A DNA stretch of 64,000 nt from Myxococcales bacterium (GTDB lineage Bacteria > Myxococcota_A > UBA9042), in the NCBI GenBank assembly GCA_009692425.1, contig SHZF01000011.1, positions 1 to 64,000 on the forward strand. The letters run 5' to 3'. A program made the translations under genes and the position numbers. A model generated the notes under the pieces. The model was not told the DNA's origin. It saw only the letters and a program-made list of their open reading frames with translations, and did not search any database. How positions within the stretch are numbered: position 1 is the stretch's first letter; every line of letters begins with the position of its first letter. Of this stretch, positions 25,328 to 37,189 are shown in pieces.

Positions 25328-27154
25328 CTACTTTGGCTGTGGCATGGCCCCGCGCTCCACCACGCCCGCAAACCGGAACTCCACCCGCCTGTTGCGCGCA
25401 CGCGCAGCGCCAACCGCCCCTGCCGCGTCCACAGGCTGGCGTTTGCCATAGCCGACCGCGTGCAACCTCCCGGGCTCGACCCGGCGCCGCTCGAGTTGGC
25501 GCACGACGGCATCCGCCCGGCGCTGGCTCAGTTGATCGTTCGCTTGGTCCGTGCCCCGCTCGTCGGTGTGCCCCGCCACCTCGACCCGCACAATTTCCGG
25601 GTGCTCGCGCAGCAGGGCCGCGACCTCGTCGAGCAGTTGCATCGATTTCGGCAGCACGGTAGCGGCAGCCGTCGCGAAGTGCACGGCCTGGCGAATCTCG
25701 AGCAAGCCCTGCTTTTCGTTGACCACGACGAGCCTCTGCTCCGGGCAGCCGTCCTGGTCGTCGAGGCCGTTAAAGTTCTCGGCGACCGTCGGGCACTGGT
25801 CGGCGGTGTCGAGAATGCCGTCGCCGTCGTCGTCGACGTCGGGGCAGCCGTCACCGTCGGCGCGCCCGTCCATGTCTTCGGCCGCGTTCGGGCAGAGGTC
25901 CGCGACGTCGACCAACGTGTCGCCGTCGTTGTCTTCGTCGGGGCAGCCGTCCTGGTCGGCGTGGCCGTCCAAGTCCTCGGGGGCGTCCTTGCACTGGTCG
26001 GCCGTGTCGGGCAAGCCGTCGCCGTCGTCGTCCTCGTCCGGGCAGCCGTCCGCGTCTTCAAAGGCGTCGAAGTCTTCTGCGACTGTCGGACACAGGTCGG
26101 CGGGACCGGTCAGCCGGTCGCCGTCGGGGTCCGAGGGCGCGGGCTGGGTCGGTGACGGGGCCGCGACGGGAGCCCGGTGCGTTTGGATGCGCGACGCCTC
26201 CGCCCAGCGCAGCACCGCCATCGGCCGGAACGCCGGCGTGCCCCAGCCGGGCCACACGCCGATGCCGGAGCCGAGCGTCAAGAAAAAGTCTTCGCCAATC
26301 GGCGTCGTGACCGCGAACGAGGCCTCGGCGCGCTGGTCGGCCGCGACCTGGAACGGAGCCCGCAACGGCGACTCGTGTGCCAGCGCCGCGTCGAGCCACC
26401 AGCCCTGCGGCGCCCAGCGCGCCGACCACGACCGGCGCGCGATGGAGGGGTTCAGGCTGCCGGCCACCGCCCAGCGGAATACCGGCCCGTCGGTGACGTT
26501 GAACGAGGTCGTGGTGCCCTGCAGCCGCACGCCAACGTTCGCGGCGATCCGCCACGGGCCCAGCGCGGTGGAAGCGATGGCCGTCGGCGCCACGGCGGGC
26601 GCGGGGCGGCCGAGGTAGGCGCGCGGGTCTCCGGTCGGCAGCGACACCGGGCACGTCACGCCGAAACCCCAGCCGGCGCCGTCGTCCACTGCCAGGACAT
26701 ACTTGGGCGTGAGCACCGCGTCACCCACGCCCCACGCGCGCACCGGGCCAGACTGCGGGCCATGCAGCGACGGCAGCGACCCCTCCTGGAGCACTCCCAC
26801 CGGCACGTGCGCGGCCAACGTCAACGAGCCGAGCAGCCGCACCGACGCGCCGACGTCGCCCTGCAAGCGCCAGCCGACGAGGGCGCGCAGAACCCTCGCG
26901 TCGGTGGCCACCACCAGCGGTTGCCACGCCCACGACAACCCGGTGCCCAGACTGGCAACACCGACGTCCTGTTGGCGGGCGGCGTCCACATGCAGGATGC
27001 CCTGGCCATCGACATTAAAGCGCGGCCCCGTCACGTCGGGCTGGCCGATTTCTGCCGCCGACGCCGGCGCAACGGCCGCGACCATCAGACTAGATGCCAA
27101 CAACGCCGCTGTGCTGCGCGCTCGCCAAATTTCCGTGGGCACGCTCAGAAACAT
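25328..27154 (-). CDS. OmpA-family protein with thrombospondin type-3 repeats
   Basis: 608 residues. Signal peptide ends at VAPASAAE. A beta-barrel-like region spans residues about 35-380. Four calcium-binding TSP3 repeats follow (DADGCPDEDDDGDGLPDTAD and relatives), ending in DDQDGCPEQ. The C-terminal OmpA peptidoglycan-binding domain (about 490-595) has VRVEVAGHTDERGTDQAND and LSQRRADAVVRQLERRRVEP with the conserved D and R contacts. It links outer membrane and cell wall. Start ATG 27154 overlaps by 10 bp the end of the broken NHL/Cys-rich gene upstream, so it was probably the second gene of that operon and may now depend on read-through from glnS. Confidence 0.92.
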   Translation of the reverse strand: MFLSVPTEIWRARSTAALLASSLMVAAVAPASAAEIGQPDVTGPRFNVDGQGILHVDAARQQDVGVASLGTGLSWAWQPLVVATDARVLRALVGWRLQGDVGASVRLLGSLTLAAHVPVGVLQEGSLPSLHGPQSGPVRAWGVGDAVLTPKYVLAVDDGAGWGFGVTCPVSLPTGDPRAYLGRPAPAVAPTAIASTALGPWRIAANVGVRLQGTTTSFNVTDGPVFRWAVAGSLNPSIARRSWSARWAPQGWWLDAALAHESPLRAPFQVAADQRAEASFAVTTPIGEDFFLTLGSGIGVWPGWGTPAFRPMAVLRWAEASRIQTHRAPVAAPSPTQPAPSDPDGDRLTGPADLCPTVAEDFDAFEDADGCPDEDDDGDGLPDTADQCKDAPEDLDGHADQDGCPDEDNDGDTLVDVADLCPNAAEDMDGRADGDGCPDVDDDGDGILDTADQCPTVAENFNGLDDQDGCPEQRLVVVNEKQGLLEIRQAVHFATAAATVLPKSMQLLDEVAALLREHPEIVRVEVAGHTDERGTDQANDQLSQRRADAVVRQLERRRVEPGRLHAVGYGKRQPVDAAGAVGAARARNRRVEFRFAGVVERGAMPQPK

Positions 27155-27885
27155 CCTGCCACCGGCGTATTCAGGCAACCGCCCGTCAACGTGTCGCACG
27201 CATCCGTCGTGCAGTCGTCGCCGTCGTTGCAAGCCTTGCTCTTGCCGGGCGCGCACTTACCGTCGCCGCCACACACGTCGCTCGCCGTGCACGCCACCCC
27301 GTCCTGGCACGGGCCCCCGACCGCGCCACCGCTGCCCGCCGCAGTCCCGCCGCCGCCGTCGGTGCCCGCGGTCATCGACAGGTTGCTGGCGAGCGTCGAG
27401 ACGACTCGCGCCGGCGTGATCTTGCGAATACGGCCGACCTGCTCCGACACATACAGGTTGCCCGCCCTGTCGCGGCCGACACCGAACGGCGACTGGAACT
27501 GCGCTTCGGTCACCGGGCCATCCTTGTAGCCATTGCCGTTGCCCGCAATGGTGCTCACCGTGCCCGTCGTCGAGATACGGCGCAGCCGGTGCGACCCCTC
27601 GTCGATGACGCAGAGCGTGCCGTCCGTGCGCCGGAAGATGCCACGCAGGGTGTTACATCGCCGACGAGGCCTGGGAGTCAAGAAAGCCTGCCTGCGCGCG
27701 GCCCACGAGCGTCCACTGGTCGGGAGCGGTTGAGGGCACGCAGCGCTGGCAGCCGTTGCCCGGTTTCGGCGTGCCGCTCGCATAGCACGCACCGCCGATG
27801 AAGCAGGCGCCCGCCGAGCAGGGGTTGCCAGACTCGCAAGGCACCGCATTCGCCTGCACGGGTCTCCGCAGGGTACCCGCACCGA
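27145..27885 (-). pseudogene. 5'-truncated, frameshifted Cys-rich/NHL protein gene
   Basis: From about 27880 to 27655 one frame reads NAVPCESGNPCSAGACFIGG then TLVGRAQAGFLDSQASSAM and stops at TAA. From 27660 the adjacent frame continues the same protein: NTLRGIFRRTDGTLCVIDEG, then NHL blades (SPFGVGRDRAGNLYVSEQVG) and a Cys-rich end (CNDGDDCTTDACDTLTGGCL). Removing one T in ATGTAAC would restore the frame. The 5' end with its signal peptide is missing, cut about 10 bp from the glnS stop. The order NHL then Cys-rich is reversed compared with the 10.9-kb protein. Confidence 0.75.
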
Positions 27886-27895
27886 CGCCCGGACG

Positions 27896-30241
<2,346 letters not shown>

Positions 30242-30307
30242 CGGGCGCTCCGGCAAACGGGCACCGATTGTCCGTAGCGGGCCGAACGCGTCAAGGGCTC
30301 GGGGCGA

Positions 30308-32320
30308 TCAGCGCACCCACAGCGTGCCGTGCGTACAGTTCGACGCCACCGACCATGCCGCCAGGCCGCAGCCGCAGTTCGTGTTGCCCGACGTGCCGTA
30401 TACGCCCCAGCCCCAGCCCGAATCTGTCGTCGCGCAGTCGTTCTCGTTGTTGCCGACCACGCCGAAGCGCGCGCCAGAGTACGTGCCGGGCCCTCCCTTC
30501 GACGTGTGGTTGTTGAGGCCGGTGCCGTTGCAATGCGGCTGCCCGGCGTCGTCGCCCCACCACGAAACCGCCGTCGCCTTGCTGATGCCGCCCGACTTGT
30601 AGTTCTCCTGGAACACCTGGTACGCCGATTTCTTGCCGCCCATCGCCAGCTTCACGCACTGGGCGCCCGCGATCCCCTTGCAGCCGCGGATTTCGTCGCC
30701 CGCGACCGTCATGTAGGCGCCGAACTTCGCGTTGCTGTTGAGGTCCTGCTCGACCTTGTTGGGGCCGGCTTCGTTGAGCAACTGGTCGTCGGTCCAGTAC
30801 GCCGACGACCAGCCCAGCGTGCCGTTGTTCGCCATGCGCATCACGAGCGTCCAGCCGCCGCCATCCAACGTCATGTCGCACCAGGTGAGGCTGGCAGCGC
30901 CGGCGGGCCCGGCGATCCAGTAGGCCCCATCCTTGGCACCGGACTGCTTCTTCAAGATGTCGGCGCAGCTCAGGCCCGGGTTGTCCGCCGTGCCCACCGA
31001 GACGAGCGAGATGCCGAACCAGTCCTTGCCGTTGCACACATACAGCGACTTGTCCTTGCTGTTCAGGTACGTGAAACCCAGCTGGTAGGCATTGCAGGCC
31101 ACCGGATGAACCGCGGCGACGTACCACTGCAGGCCGCCGCCGAGCCCAACCTTCTTCGTCGACAGCGTCTTGACGCCAATGCTCCACGCGACGACCACTC
31201 CGTCGGTCGTGTTGTCGAGGAAGCCGACGTCAATCACGGTCAGCTTCCATGTGCCTTTCGGGTTCTTGCCGTTCCAGGTCGCGAGGTCACCTTCGAGCAG
31301 CGTGGTCGGTGGCCAGGACGCCTTGATTCCCTTTCCTGTTAGGTTATTGTCTGACAGAACGTACTTCTTTCCCTGCGGATCGAACAGCAACACGCTGAGC
31401 TTGCTTACGTCGCTGTTTGTAAGCTCGATGTTGACGGTGATGCCCTGCGCCAGCCCGAGGTCGGGGACGTCGATCGCGTCGCTGACGCCGTCAGGGTTGT
31501 TGTCCTTGATCTTCAACGGCATCGTCCCACTGCCAGTCAGGTCGTTGAACTGGTTGAATAGCAGGCCGCCCGAAATCTCGTCGAGCCCGTCGCTGGGCAG
31601 CGCGCTCAGGTCGAAGCCCTGCACGCAGTCATAGCTGCCGTCGGCCTTGATGCCGCGCACGACGAGGCCGGCGCCACACGCCTCCCCGACGTGAGCCAGC
31701 ACCGGCACGCCTGTGAGGCTCTTGAACTTGCCGTCCAGGGCGACATCTGCGAGTTCGCCCGCCTTCACGTAGCCGGTCAGGTCGGGCCCACCCGTCAGGT
31801 CCTCGTACTTGCCGGTGACGGCGACCTTGGCCAGTTCGGTGGTCTTGGCGTAGGCCTTCAGCACGTTGGCGTCGAGGTGGGCGAGCGTGAGGCATCCCGA
31901 GCAGTCGAGCGCACCGGCGACCGCGGCGTGGAGCGCAAACGGCACCGCGTGCAGTTGGCGGCGCGGCAATTCCGCCTCGCCCTGGATCGTGACGCCAATC
32001 CACACCGACGTTGCAGACGTGAACACCTTTCCATCTAGCGGTGTTTTCATGCCGATCGTGTGGGAAAAGATGCCGTTCTTGATGCCCACCGGCGCCGCTC
32101 CCTCGATCCACAGCTCCTTACCGTTGAACTCCGCGTCATGCAATCGGAACACCATGTCGTACAGGCCATCGGGCGCCGCGCCACCGCCGACGGCGAGGAC
32201 CGTCCCTTGCACGGCGAGCGTCTGGGGCACAGCCGCGAACGTGACGGGCGCGGCCAGGAGGAGCGAAAGAGCCGTGGCGACCGCCGAAATAACCGCGACG
32301 GGGCGATGCGTGGCAAGCAT
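30308..32320 (-). CDS. Exported protein with P-domain and fibrinogen-like domain
   Basis: 670 residues with a signal peptide (ALSLLLAAPVTFAAV). Residues 30-140 repeat the N-terminal module of the 23.5-kb protein (LAVQGTVLAVGGGAAPDGLY, LHAVPFALHAAVAGALDCSG). The middle contains a proprotein-convertase P-domain (VPDLGLAQGITVNIELTNSD, NPKGTWKLTVIDVGFLDNTT; about 275-385). The C-terminal 230 residues are fibrinogen-like (DNPGLSCADILKKQSGAKDG, CDMTLDGGGWTLVMRMANNG, GWGWGVYGTSGNTNCGCGLA). ATG 32320 has GGAG 7 nt upstream. Likely a secreted or surface-binding protein. Confidence 0.82.
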   Translation of the reverse strand: MLATHRPVAVISAVATALSLLLAAPVTFAAVPQTLAVQGTVLAVGGGAAPDGLYDMVFRLHDAEFNGKELWIEGAAPVGIKNGIFSHTIGMKTPLDGKVFTSATSVWIGVTIQGEAELPRRQLHAVPFALHAAVAGALDCSGCLTLAHLDANVLKAYAKTTELAKVAVTGKYEDLTGGPDLTGYVKAGELADVALDGKFKSLTGVPVLAHVGEACGAGLVVRGIKADGSYDCVQGFDLSALPSDGLDEISGGLLFNQFNDLTGSGTMPLKIKDNNPDGVSDAIDVPDLGLAQGITVNIELTNSDVSKLSVLLFDPQGKKYVLSDNNLTGKGIKASWPPTTLLEGDLATWNGKNPKGTWKLTVIDVGFLDNTTDGVVVAWSIGVKTLSTKKVGLGGGLQWYVAAVHPVACNAYQLGFTYLNSKDKSLYVCNGKDWFGISLVSVGTADNPGLSCADILKKQSGAKDGAYWIAGPAGAASLTWCDMTLDGGGWTLVMRMANNGTLGWSSAYWTDDQLLNEAGPNKVEQDLNSNAKFGAYMTVAGDEIRGCKGIAGAQCVKLAMGGKKSAYQVFQENYKSGGISKATAVSWWGDDAGQPHCNGTGLNNHTSKGGPGTYSGARFGVVGNNENDCATTDSGWGWGVYGTSGNTNCGCGLAAWSVASNCTHGTLWVR

Positions 32321-32473
32321 GGAGGTCTCCGGATATGTAGAGCGACTGCAGCGTGGGAAGGCACCGCAGGCAAGCGTACCGATCCGACAAGGTGAGAGCA
32401 AGCGTCGGAGTACACGGTTGAGTCGGGGCACGTACTGCGGCACCCTTGCGCCATGGTGACGAAGGGCAGCGCC

Positions 32474-33400
32474 ATGGTGACGGCAGGCAATCGGGTCCTC
32501 GTGATGGCGCCGGCGGGACCGTTTCACGCGGAACGATGCGCGGCCGGCATGGCGTGGCTGGCGGCCGAGGGTTTCACCGCTGCGTTCGCGCGCCCGGACG
32601 GCGGCGTGCCGGTGCGCTACCTGGGCGGCACCGACGTGGAGCGGTTGGCGGACCTGCGGGCCGGGCTGGTCGGCGACGGGTGCGACATCGCGTGGTATGC
32701 GCGCGGCGGCTACGGCACGGCGAGAGTCATCGAAGGCGTTGGATCATGTTCAGCCGTGGATTGTCGCATTGTCGTTGGATTTTCCGATGCGACGATCCTC
32801 CTGAATTGGCTCGCTCGGCAGCTCCGCGAACTCGGGCACGGCGCACTCGCGGTGCATGGGCCGGTGGTGCAGACGCTCGCGCCCGCCGACCTACACGGCA
32901 GCGCGCCCGGTGTCGTCTGTGTCGATGCGGCGAGCCGAACCGCCCTGCTGCGACTGCTGCGCAAAGGGCCGGCGACTGACTTCGCAATCGAACACTTGTG
33001 CGGCCCGCGTCACGCCGTACGCGGCCCCGTGGTCGGCGGCAATCTCTCTGTATTGGCCAGCGCTTGCGGCACAGCGTGGCAAGTTGACGTGCGAGACCGT
33101 ATTGTTCTGTTGGAAGAGGTCGGCGAGGCGCCCTACCGCATCGACCGGATGGTGCGCCAACTGCGGCAGGCGGGAGCATTGGCGGGCGTGGCGGCCGTCG
33201 TGCTCGGCGAGTTCGTCGGCTGCGCGCCGGCAGGGGGCGAGGGGTCGGTGCGCGACGTGCTTGCCGATGTACTGGAGCCCCTCGACGTTCCGGTCTGGCA
33301 CGGCGCCCCGGTGGGCCACGGCGCACGCAACTACGCCTGGGTCGTCGGCGCCGAGGCGACGGTCGCGGCCGGGCGCTTGGCGTGGGTCGCCGAGCCGTGA
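32474..33400 (+). CDS. ldcA: LD-carboxypeptidase, S66 family
   Basis: 308 residues. A serine peptidase that trims the terminal D-Ala of tetrapeptide stems during peptidoglycan recycling in the cytoplasm. The Ser-Glu-His triad can be placed as S104 in VVGFSDATILLN, E214/E215 in IVLLEEVGEAPYRID and H276 or H282 in VWHGAPVGHGARN. The substrate-loop motif WYARGGYGTARV is conserved. Two ATGs are possible: 32453 without a Shine-Dalgarno, and 32474 with AAGGG 7 nt upstream; the second is preferred. No signal peptide. Confidence 0.9.
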   Translation: MVTAGNRVLVMAPAGPFHAERCAAGMAWLAAEGFTAAFARPDGGVPVRYLGGTDVERLADLRAGLVGDGCDIAWYARGGYGTARVIEGVGSCSAVDCRIVVGFSDATILLNWLARQLRELGHGALAVHGPVVQTLAPADLHGSAPGVVCVDAASRTALLRLLRKGPATDFAIEHLCGPRHAVRGPVVGGNLSVLASACGTAWQVDVRDRIVLLEEVGEAPYRIDRMVRQLRQAGALAGVAAVVLGEFVGCAPAGGEGSVRDVLADVLEPLDVPVWHGAPVGHGARNYAWVVGAEATVAAGRLAWVAEP

Positions 33401-33487
33401 CGCATGGGCCGGGGCGCAAGCGGCCGCAACGTCGTCGATTGGACGTTCTTTAGGCAGGCCCCTAGACTGTGCAATGGGAGGTGAGGG

Positions 33488-33898
33488 ATGCCCTACCTGC
33501 GCGGCATCGAAACGACAGCGCTCGGCCGCACGCGCACGGTAGACGTCGCGTACGAGGGCGGCGTCTATGTCGACCGCGGCGGGCGCAAGGTCGAGTTGCA
33601 GGACGTGACCTGCTACAGTTGCATGAACAGTTGCTACGTGCTGTCGGCTGAGGCCATCGACTTCTGCCCTCACTGCGGTCGCCGCGACGGGGCACCGTGG
33701 GCCACGCACGACGAGGCCGTCAAGTGGGCGACACCACACGATTTTTCGTGGCTGCGCAAGCTTGGCCTCGACCCGTACGCGCTGCGTCGCTCCGACGGCG
33801 TGTGGGTGCTGGGCTTCGGCAAGTCCGCCGATGCGCTGCTAGGCGTGGGCAAGTACTTGGAAGTTCGCTCGTTGCTGCCAGGTCGGGGCGGACCGTGA
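33488..33898 (+). CDS. Zinc-ribbon protein of unknown function
   Basis: 136 residues. Two CxxC-type knuckles (CYSCMNSC at about 39-46 and CPHCG at about 60-64) suggest a structural zinc site. A strand-rich N-terminus precedes and a helical region (FSWLRKLGLDPYALRRSDGV) follows. A very strong Shine-Dalgarno (GGAGGTGAGGG) precedes ATG 33488. Its stop overlaps the GTG start of the CinA-like gene (GTGA), so it is the first gene of a coupled trio. No family recognised. Confidence 0.7.
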   Translation: MPYLRGIETTALGRTRTVDVAYEGGVYVDRGGRKVELQDVTCYSCMNSCYVLSAEAIDFCPHCGRRDGAPWATHDEAVKWATPHDFSWLRKLGLDPYALRRSDGVWVLGFGKSADALLGVGKYLEVRSLLPGRGGP

Positions 33899-34719
33899 CG
33901 CCACCCGTTGCCCGCGACGAGCGCACGCCCACGGCTCCGACCGTCGGGCTGGTCGTCATCGGCAACGAAGTGCTGTCGGCCAAGGTCCGCGACGAGAACG
34001 GCCCGCTGCTGCTCGACCGACTGGCGCGCGGCGGTGCCCGGGTCGTTGAGGTGGCGATGGTGCGCGACGACCCCGATCGCATCGCGGCGGTCGTGCGGGA
34101 GTTCGCGGCGCGCTTCGACCACGTGATCACGACCGGCGGCGTCGGACCCACCCACGACGACTGCACCTGGATTGCGATCGGCCGGGCATTGCAGCGGCCA
34201 CTCGCGCTGCACGCAGGCATGCTGGAGCGCATGGAAGCCCGCAACGGTGGGCCGCTGACCCCGGAGCAACAGCGGTTGGCGGTGCTGCCCGAGGGAACCG
34301 AACTGGTCGGCGACGCCCACCGCTGGCCTTTGCTCAAGGTAGCCAACGTGTGGGTGCTGCCCGGCGTGCCGTCGATGGTCGCCCACCGCGCCGACAAACT
34401 CGCTGCGCTGCTGGGCGGGCCGCGTCCCTGGCTCTGCACGGTGTTCTTTGGCGCCGACGAATGGGTGAGTGTGCCGGCGATCGACTCCGTGGTGGCGGCG
34501 TTCGACGATGTCGAAGTCGGCAGCTACCCGGTGTTTCACGACGCGGATCATCGCCTGCGTGTGACCTTTGAAGGGGGCGAGCGCGAGCGCGTCGAGGCGG
34601 CGGCGACCTGGCTCTCCGACCAGTTGGGCACGGTCGTGCGCATCGCGTGGTCCGGCGGCACATTGCCCGAACTCGCGGAACCTGTGCGTGGCGCGGGGGC
34701 CGCGACATGGCAACCCTGA
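33895..34719 (+). CDS. CinA N-terminal/MoaB-type molybdopterin-binding-fold protein
   Basis: 274 residues with the MoCF-biosynthesis fold: VGLVVIGNEVLSAKVRDENG at the start, then FDHVITTGGVGPTHDDCTWI, equivalent to the TGG-x-GPT-x-DD signature of CinA/COG1058. The rest (VLPGVPSMVAHRADKLAALL, then a strand-rich tail) matches the CinA N-terminal family, which includes ADP-ribose/nucleotide pyrophosphatases. It lacks the C-terminal nicotinamide-nucleotide amidase domain. GTG 33895 overlaps the previous stop by 3 nt. The 3' end overlaps the next gene by 13 nt. Confidence 0.82.
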   Translation: MTPPVARDERTPTAPTVGLVVIGNEVLSAKVRDENGPLLLDRLARGGARVVEVAMVRDDPDRIAAVVREFAARFDHVITTGGVGPTHDDCTWIAIGRALQRPLALHAGMLERMEARNGGPLTPEQQRLAVLPEGTELVGDAHRWPLLKVANVWVLPGVPSMVAHRADKLAALLGGPRPWLCTVFFGADEWVSVPAIDSVVAAFDDVEVGSYPVFHDADHRLRVTFEGGERERVEAAATWLSDQLGTVVRIAWSGGTLPELAEPVRGAGAATWQP

Positions 34720-35213
34720 CGTCGTCAAACCTGCGCGGTCGGTTGGTGTTGCAGCCGCGCGGCTACCAGTTCCAGAAGGCCGACAACCTGTACGATCTGA
34801 ACTGGTTGTGGGTGCTGGCGCGGCTCTGGGTGCCCGGCGCCCAGGGGCGCGTCTTTCGCACGCGGCTCGCCACCTGGGAGATCGACAGCGTGGTCTCGCA
34901 TTGCCTCATGTTGGCGCACGGCCAGCGTGCGATGTGGCACCCGCGCTTCTTCGACTCCGGCCTGCACCTGTGGGTGCGGCGTTCGAACGAGCGGGCCGAC
35001 CTGTGCGTCGTCACCGCGCTCCTGTCGCAGATCACGGGACCGCTGCCGGCGGACGGCCTGCACCTGTGGCACGGCGACCGCTACGTGGACCCGGAGGGTC
35101 TGATCGAGGGCGTGCGTTTTCAGTGCACGCGGGCCGCGCTCGCGGTGTTTGCCGAGGAACTGCGCAATGCGACCGTGCCGTTTCCGGTGCGGACCCTGCA
35201 AAAAACCGCCTGA
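34707..35213 (+). CDS. Hypothetical 168-residue protein
   Basis: Not recognised. The ATG at 34707 lies inside the end of the CinA-like gene, so translation is probably coupled. The sequence has alternating strand patterns (LRGRLVLQPRGYQFQKADNL, WEIDSVVSHCLMLAHGQRAM, LHLWVRRSNERADLCVVTAL) and a short C-terminal helix. No signal peptide or membrane segment. Probably a cytoplasmic beta-rich protein acting with its two upstream neighbours. Confidence 0.65.
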   Translation: MATLTSSNLRGRLVLQPRGYQFQKADNLYDLNWLWVLARLWVPGAQGRVFRTRLATWEIDSVVSHCLMLAHGQRAMWHPRFFDSGLHLWVRRSNERADLCVVTALLSQITGPLPADGLHLWHGDRYVDPEGLIEGVRFQCTRAALAVFAEELRNATVPFPVRTLQKTA

Positions 35214-35322
35214 CAGCGCTTGCCAGGAATCGGGCGGGTGGCTACCCTGCTGCCCCCCTGCCGGTGTCGCACGAAAGCACGCCGGCCTGACCGCCTCCTC
35301 CCGGGGCGTGGAGCCTGCACCG

Positions 35323-36201
35323 ATGAAGTCCTCCTTCCTGACGACGCGCCTCGCCCGTTGCTGCGCCGTATTCTCCCTTGTCGCCGTTGCCACAGCCTGC
35401 GCGGCATCGACGCCGCCAGCCACGACAGCGGGCACGCCGAAGGATGCCGCCGCCGGCACAGACGTGGCCGCCAGCGCCGATGCCGGTGGGGATGCGGTTG
35501 CCAAGGCCGACGCCGCAGTGCCAGCCGACGCTGCCATCGATGGCGCTGTGGCTGCCGACGCTGTGGCGAGTCCCGACGGCGCCGCCCCGAAAGATGCCAC
35601 GCCGCCCAAGGACACCGCCCCGCCCGACGACCGCTGCGCGCTCGATGACCCGGACCTCAGCGGGTGTCTGGCGATCGCGTGCGTGCCGCAGGGTGCACCG
35701 GGGAAGTGCTCGACGGAACAGATCGCGTGCATCTCGGATATGAAGTGCGTCGGCCTCATTCAGGACATCCAGAAGTGTGGCAAAGACAAGTCGTACGTGC
35801 CGGAACTGCCCAAGGACGTCACGCCGCCGTCGGACCCGACGCAGGTCACGTGCGAGGTCATGGCCGCGCTGAAGTCGGGCGACGCGGCCGTCAACAAGAT
35901 CGGCGCACTCAACAAGTGCATCATTACGAAGTGCATCGGCTGCCCGCTGTCGTCGACGGAACAGTCCAAGCAGGAGTGCATCGGCCAGTGCGTGCAGGTA
36001 TCGTGCACCGACAAGATGCAGGCGTGCGCGAATGACAAGGCGTGCGCCAAGGTGCTGGAGTGCGTGTTCAAGTGCAAGCCGGGCGCGTCAAATCCAAAGT
36101 GCCAGTCGGACTGCGTGCTCGGCGGGCCGCCGACGGTCCTGCCGTTCTTCCAAGCCATCCAGACGTGCCAGACGTCGGCTCAGGCGAACTGCGGCAAGTA
36201 G
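35323..36201 (+). CDS. Cys-rich lipoprotein
   Basis: 292 residues. Signal peptide with lipobox (VAVATACA). An Ala/Asp/Pro linker covers residues 25-105 (ADAAVPADAAIDGAVAADAV and similar). The compact C-terminal domain has about 20 cysteines spaced in C-x3-C and C-x(5-8)-C helical-hairpin patterns (CISDMKCVGLIQDIQKC, CIITKCIGC, CANDKACAKVLECVFKCK). It is not the DDGN repeat type of the giant proteins. Probably an outer-membrane lipoprotein. A 110-bp gap separates it from the trio before it. Confidence 0.78.
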   Translation: MKSSFLTTRLARCCAVFSLVAVATACAASTPPATTAGTPKDAAAGTDVAASADAGGDAVAKADAAVPADAAIDGAVAADAVASPDGAAPKDATPPKDTAPPDDRCALDDPDLSGCLAIACVPQGAPGKCSTEQIACISDMKCVGLIQDIQKCGKDKSYVPELPKDVTPPSDPTQVTCEVMAALKSGDAAVNKIGALNKCIITKCIGCPLSSTEQSKQECIGQCVQVSCTDKMQACANDKACAKVLECVFKCKPGASNPKCQSDCVLGGPPTVLPFFQAIQTCQTSAQANCGK

Positions 36202-36250
36202 GGTCCTGGCGAACGAGCATTGCCCTGGTCGGGGCGCCGAGCGGGTCTGC

Positions 36251-37189
36251 ATGCTCACTGCCGAATTGTGCGCGCACGTCGCGGACGTGGTGGGAACGAG
36301 TGTGGTCGGCGGCGGCCCCGTCCCCGGCGGCAGCGTCCATGCGGCGTACCGGCTGCGGCTGGGCGACGGCGGCAGCGCGTTCCTGAAGACGAGCCCTGCA
36401 CCCGACCCGGCCCAATTCGAGCGCGAGGCCGAGGGGCTGCGTTGGCTGGGCAGTTTCGGTGCGGTCGCCGTGCCCCAGGTCCTCGGCGTCCACGGTGGCG
36501 GCGACGGGCGGCCCGGCTGGCTGATGCTGCAGTGGGTCGAGGCGGGTCCCGACAAGGACTTCGCCCAGTTCGCCGAGGAACTGGCAACGCTCCACGACCG
36601 CGCCCTGCAACGGCCCGGCTGGTACACCGACAACTTCATCGGGCCCTTGGTTCAGGCCAACGACGTGCCCGATGGACGGCGGCTGGAGTCGGGGCTTTTC
36701 CGCCCGGTCACGAACGCGCGCGCGTCGGGCATCTTTGGCGCCGCGCCGTGGCCGTCATTTTGGATGGACCGGCGGCTGCGCCCGATGTTGGATTTGGCCG
36801 AACCGGACCTCGACCCCTATACCGTCGAACTCGTGCACCGCGCGTGCGAGATGGCACCGGCACTGCTGGCCGACGCGCCGCTCGCCCCGCTGCACGGCGA
36901 CTTGTGGACCGGCAACGTCGTATGGGCTGCCCAAGGGAAGGCCGTCGTCGTGGACCCCGCCGTGTTCGTCGGCGACCCGGAAGTGGACCTGGCGATGATG
37001 GCGCTCTTCGGTGGCTTTGGCCACGCATTCTGGCTGCGCTACCACGCATTGCGACCGCGCCGCCCCGGCTACGACCAGCGCCGCAGTCTGTATCAACTGT
37101 GGTACTTGCTGGTGCACTTCGTGCTTTTCGGCGGCGGGTATGCGCGGCAGATCGAAGAGGCGGCGCGCCGAACGTTGAGTGGGCGCTGA
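36251..37189 (+). CDS. Fructosamine-3-kinase-like protein
   Basis: 312 residues, in the normal range for the FN3K/ketosamine kinase family with the protein-kinase-like fold. It phosphorylates sugars attached to amines, starting deglycation. The signatures are VHAAYRLRLGDGGSAFLKTS (ATP loop and catalytic Lys region), PLHGDLWTGNVVW (about 213-225, with catalytic D217) and VVDPAVFVGDPEVDLAMM (metal Asp in the DPA motif). The C-terminal YHALRPRRPGYDQRRSLYQL also fits. ATG 36251 is the first start after the previous stop. Cytoplasmic. Confidence 0.9.
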   Translation: MLTAELCAHVADVVGTSVVGGGPVPGGSVHAAYRLRLGDGGSAFLKTSPAPDPAQFEREAEGLRWLGSFGAVAVPQVLGVHGGGDGRPGWLMLQWVEAGPDKDFAQFAEELATLHDRALQRPGWYTDNFIGPLVQANDVPDGRRLESGLFRPVTNARASGIFGAAPWPSFWMDRRLRPMLDLAEPDLDPYTVELVHRACEMAPALLADAPLAPLHGDLWTGNVVWAAQGKAVVVDPAVFVGDPEVDLAMMALFGGFGHAFWLRYHALRPRRPGYDQRRSLYQLWYLLVHFVLFGGGYARQIEEAARRTLSGR

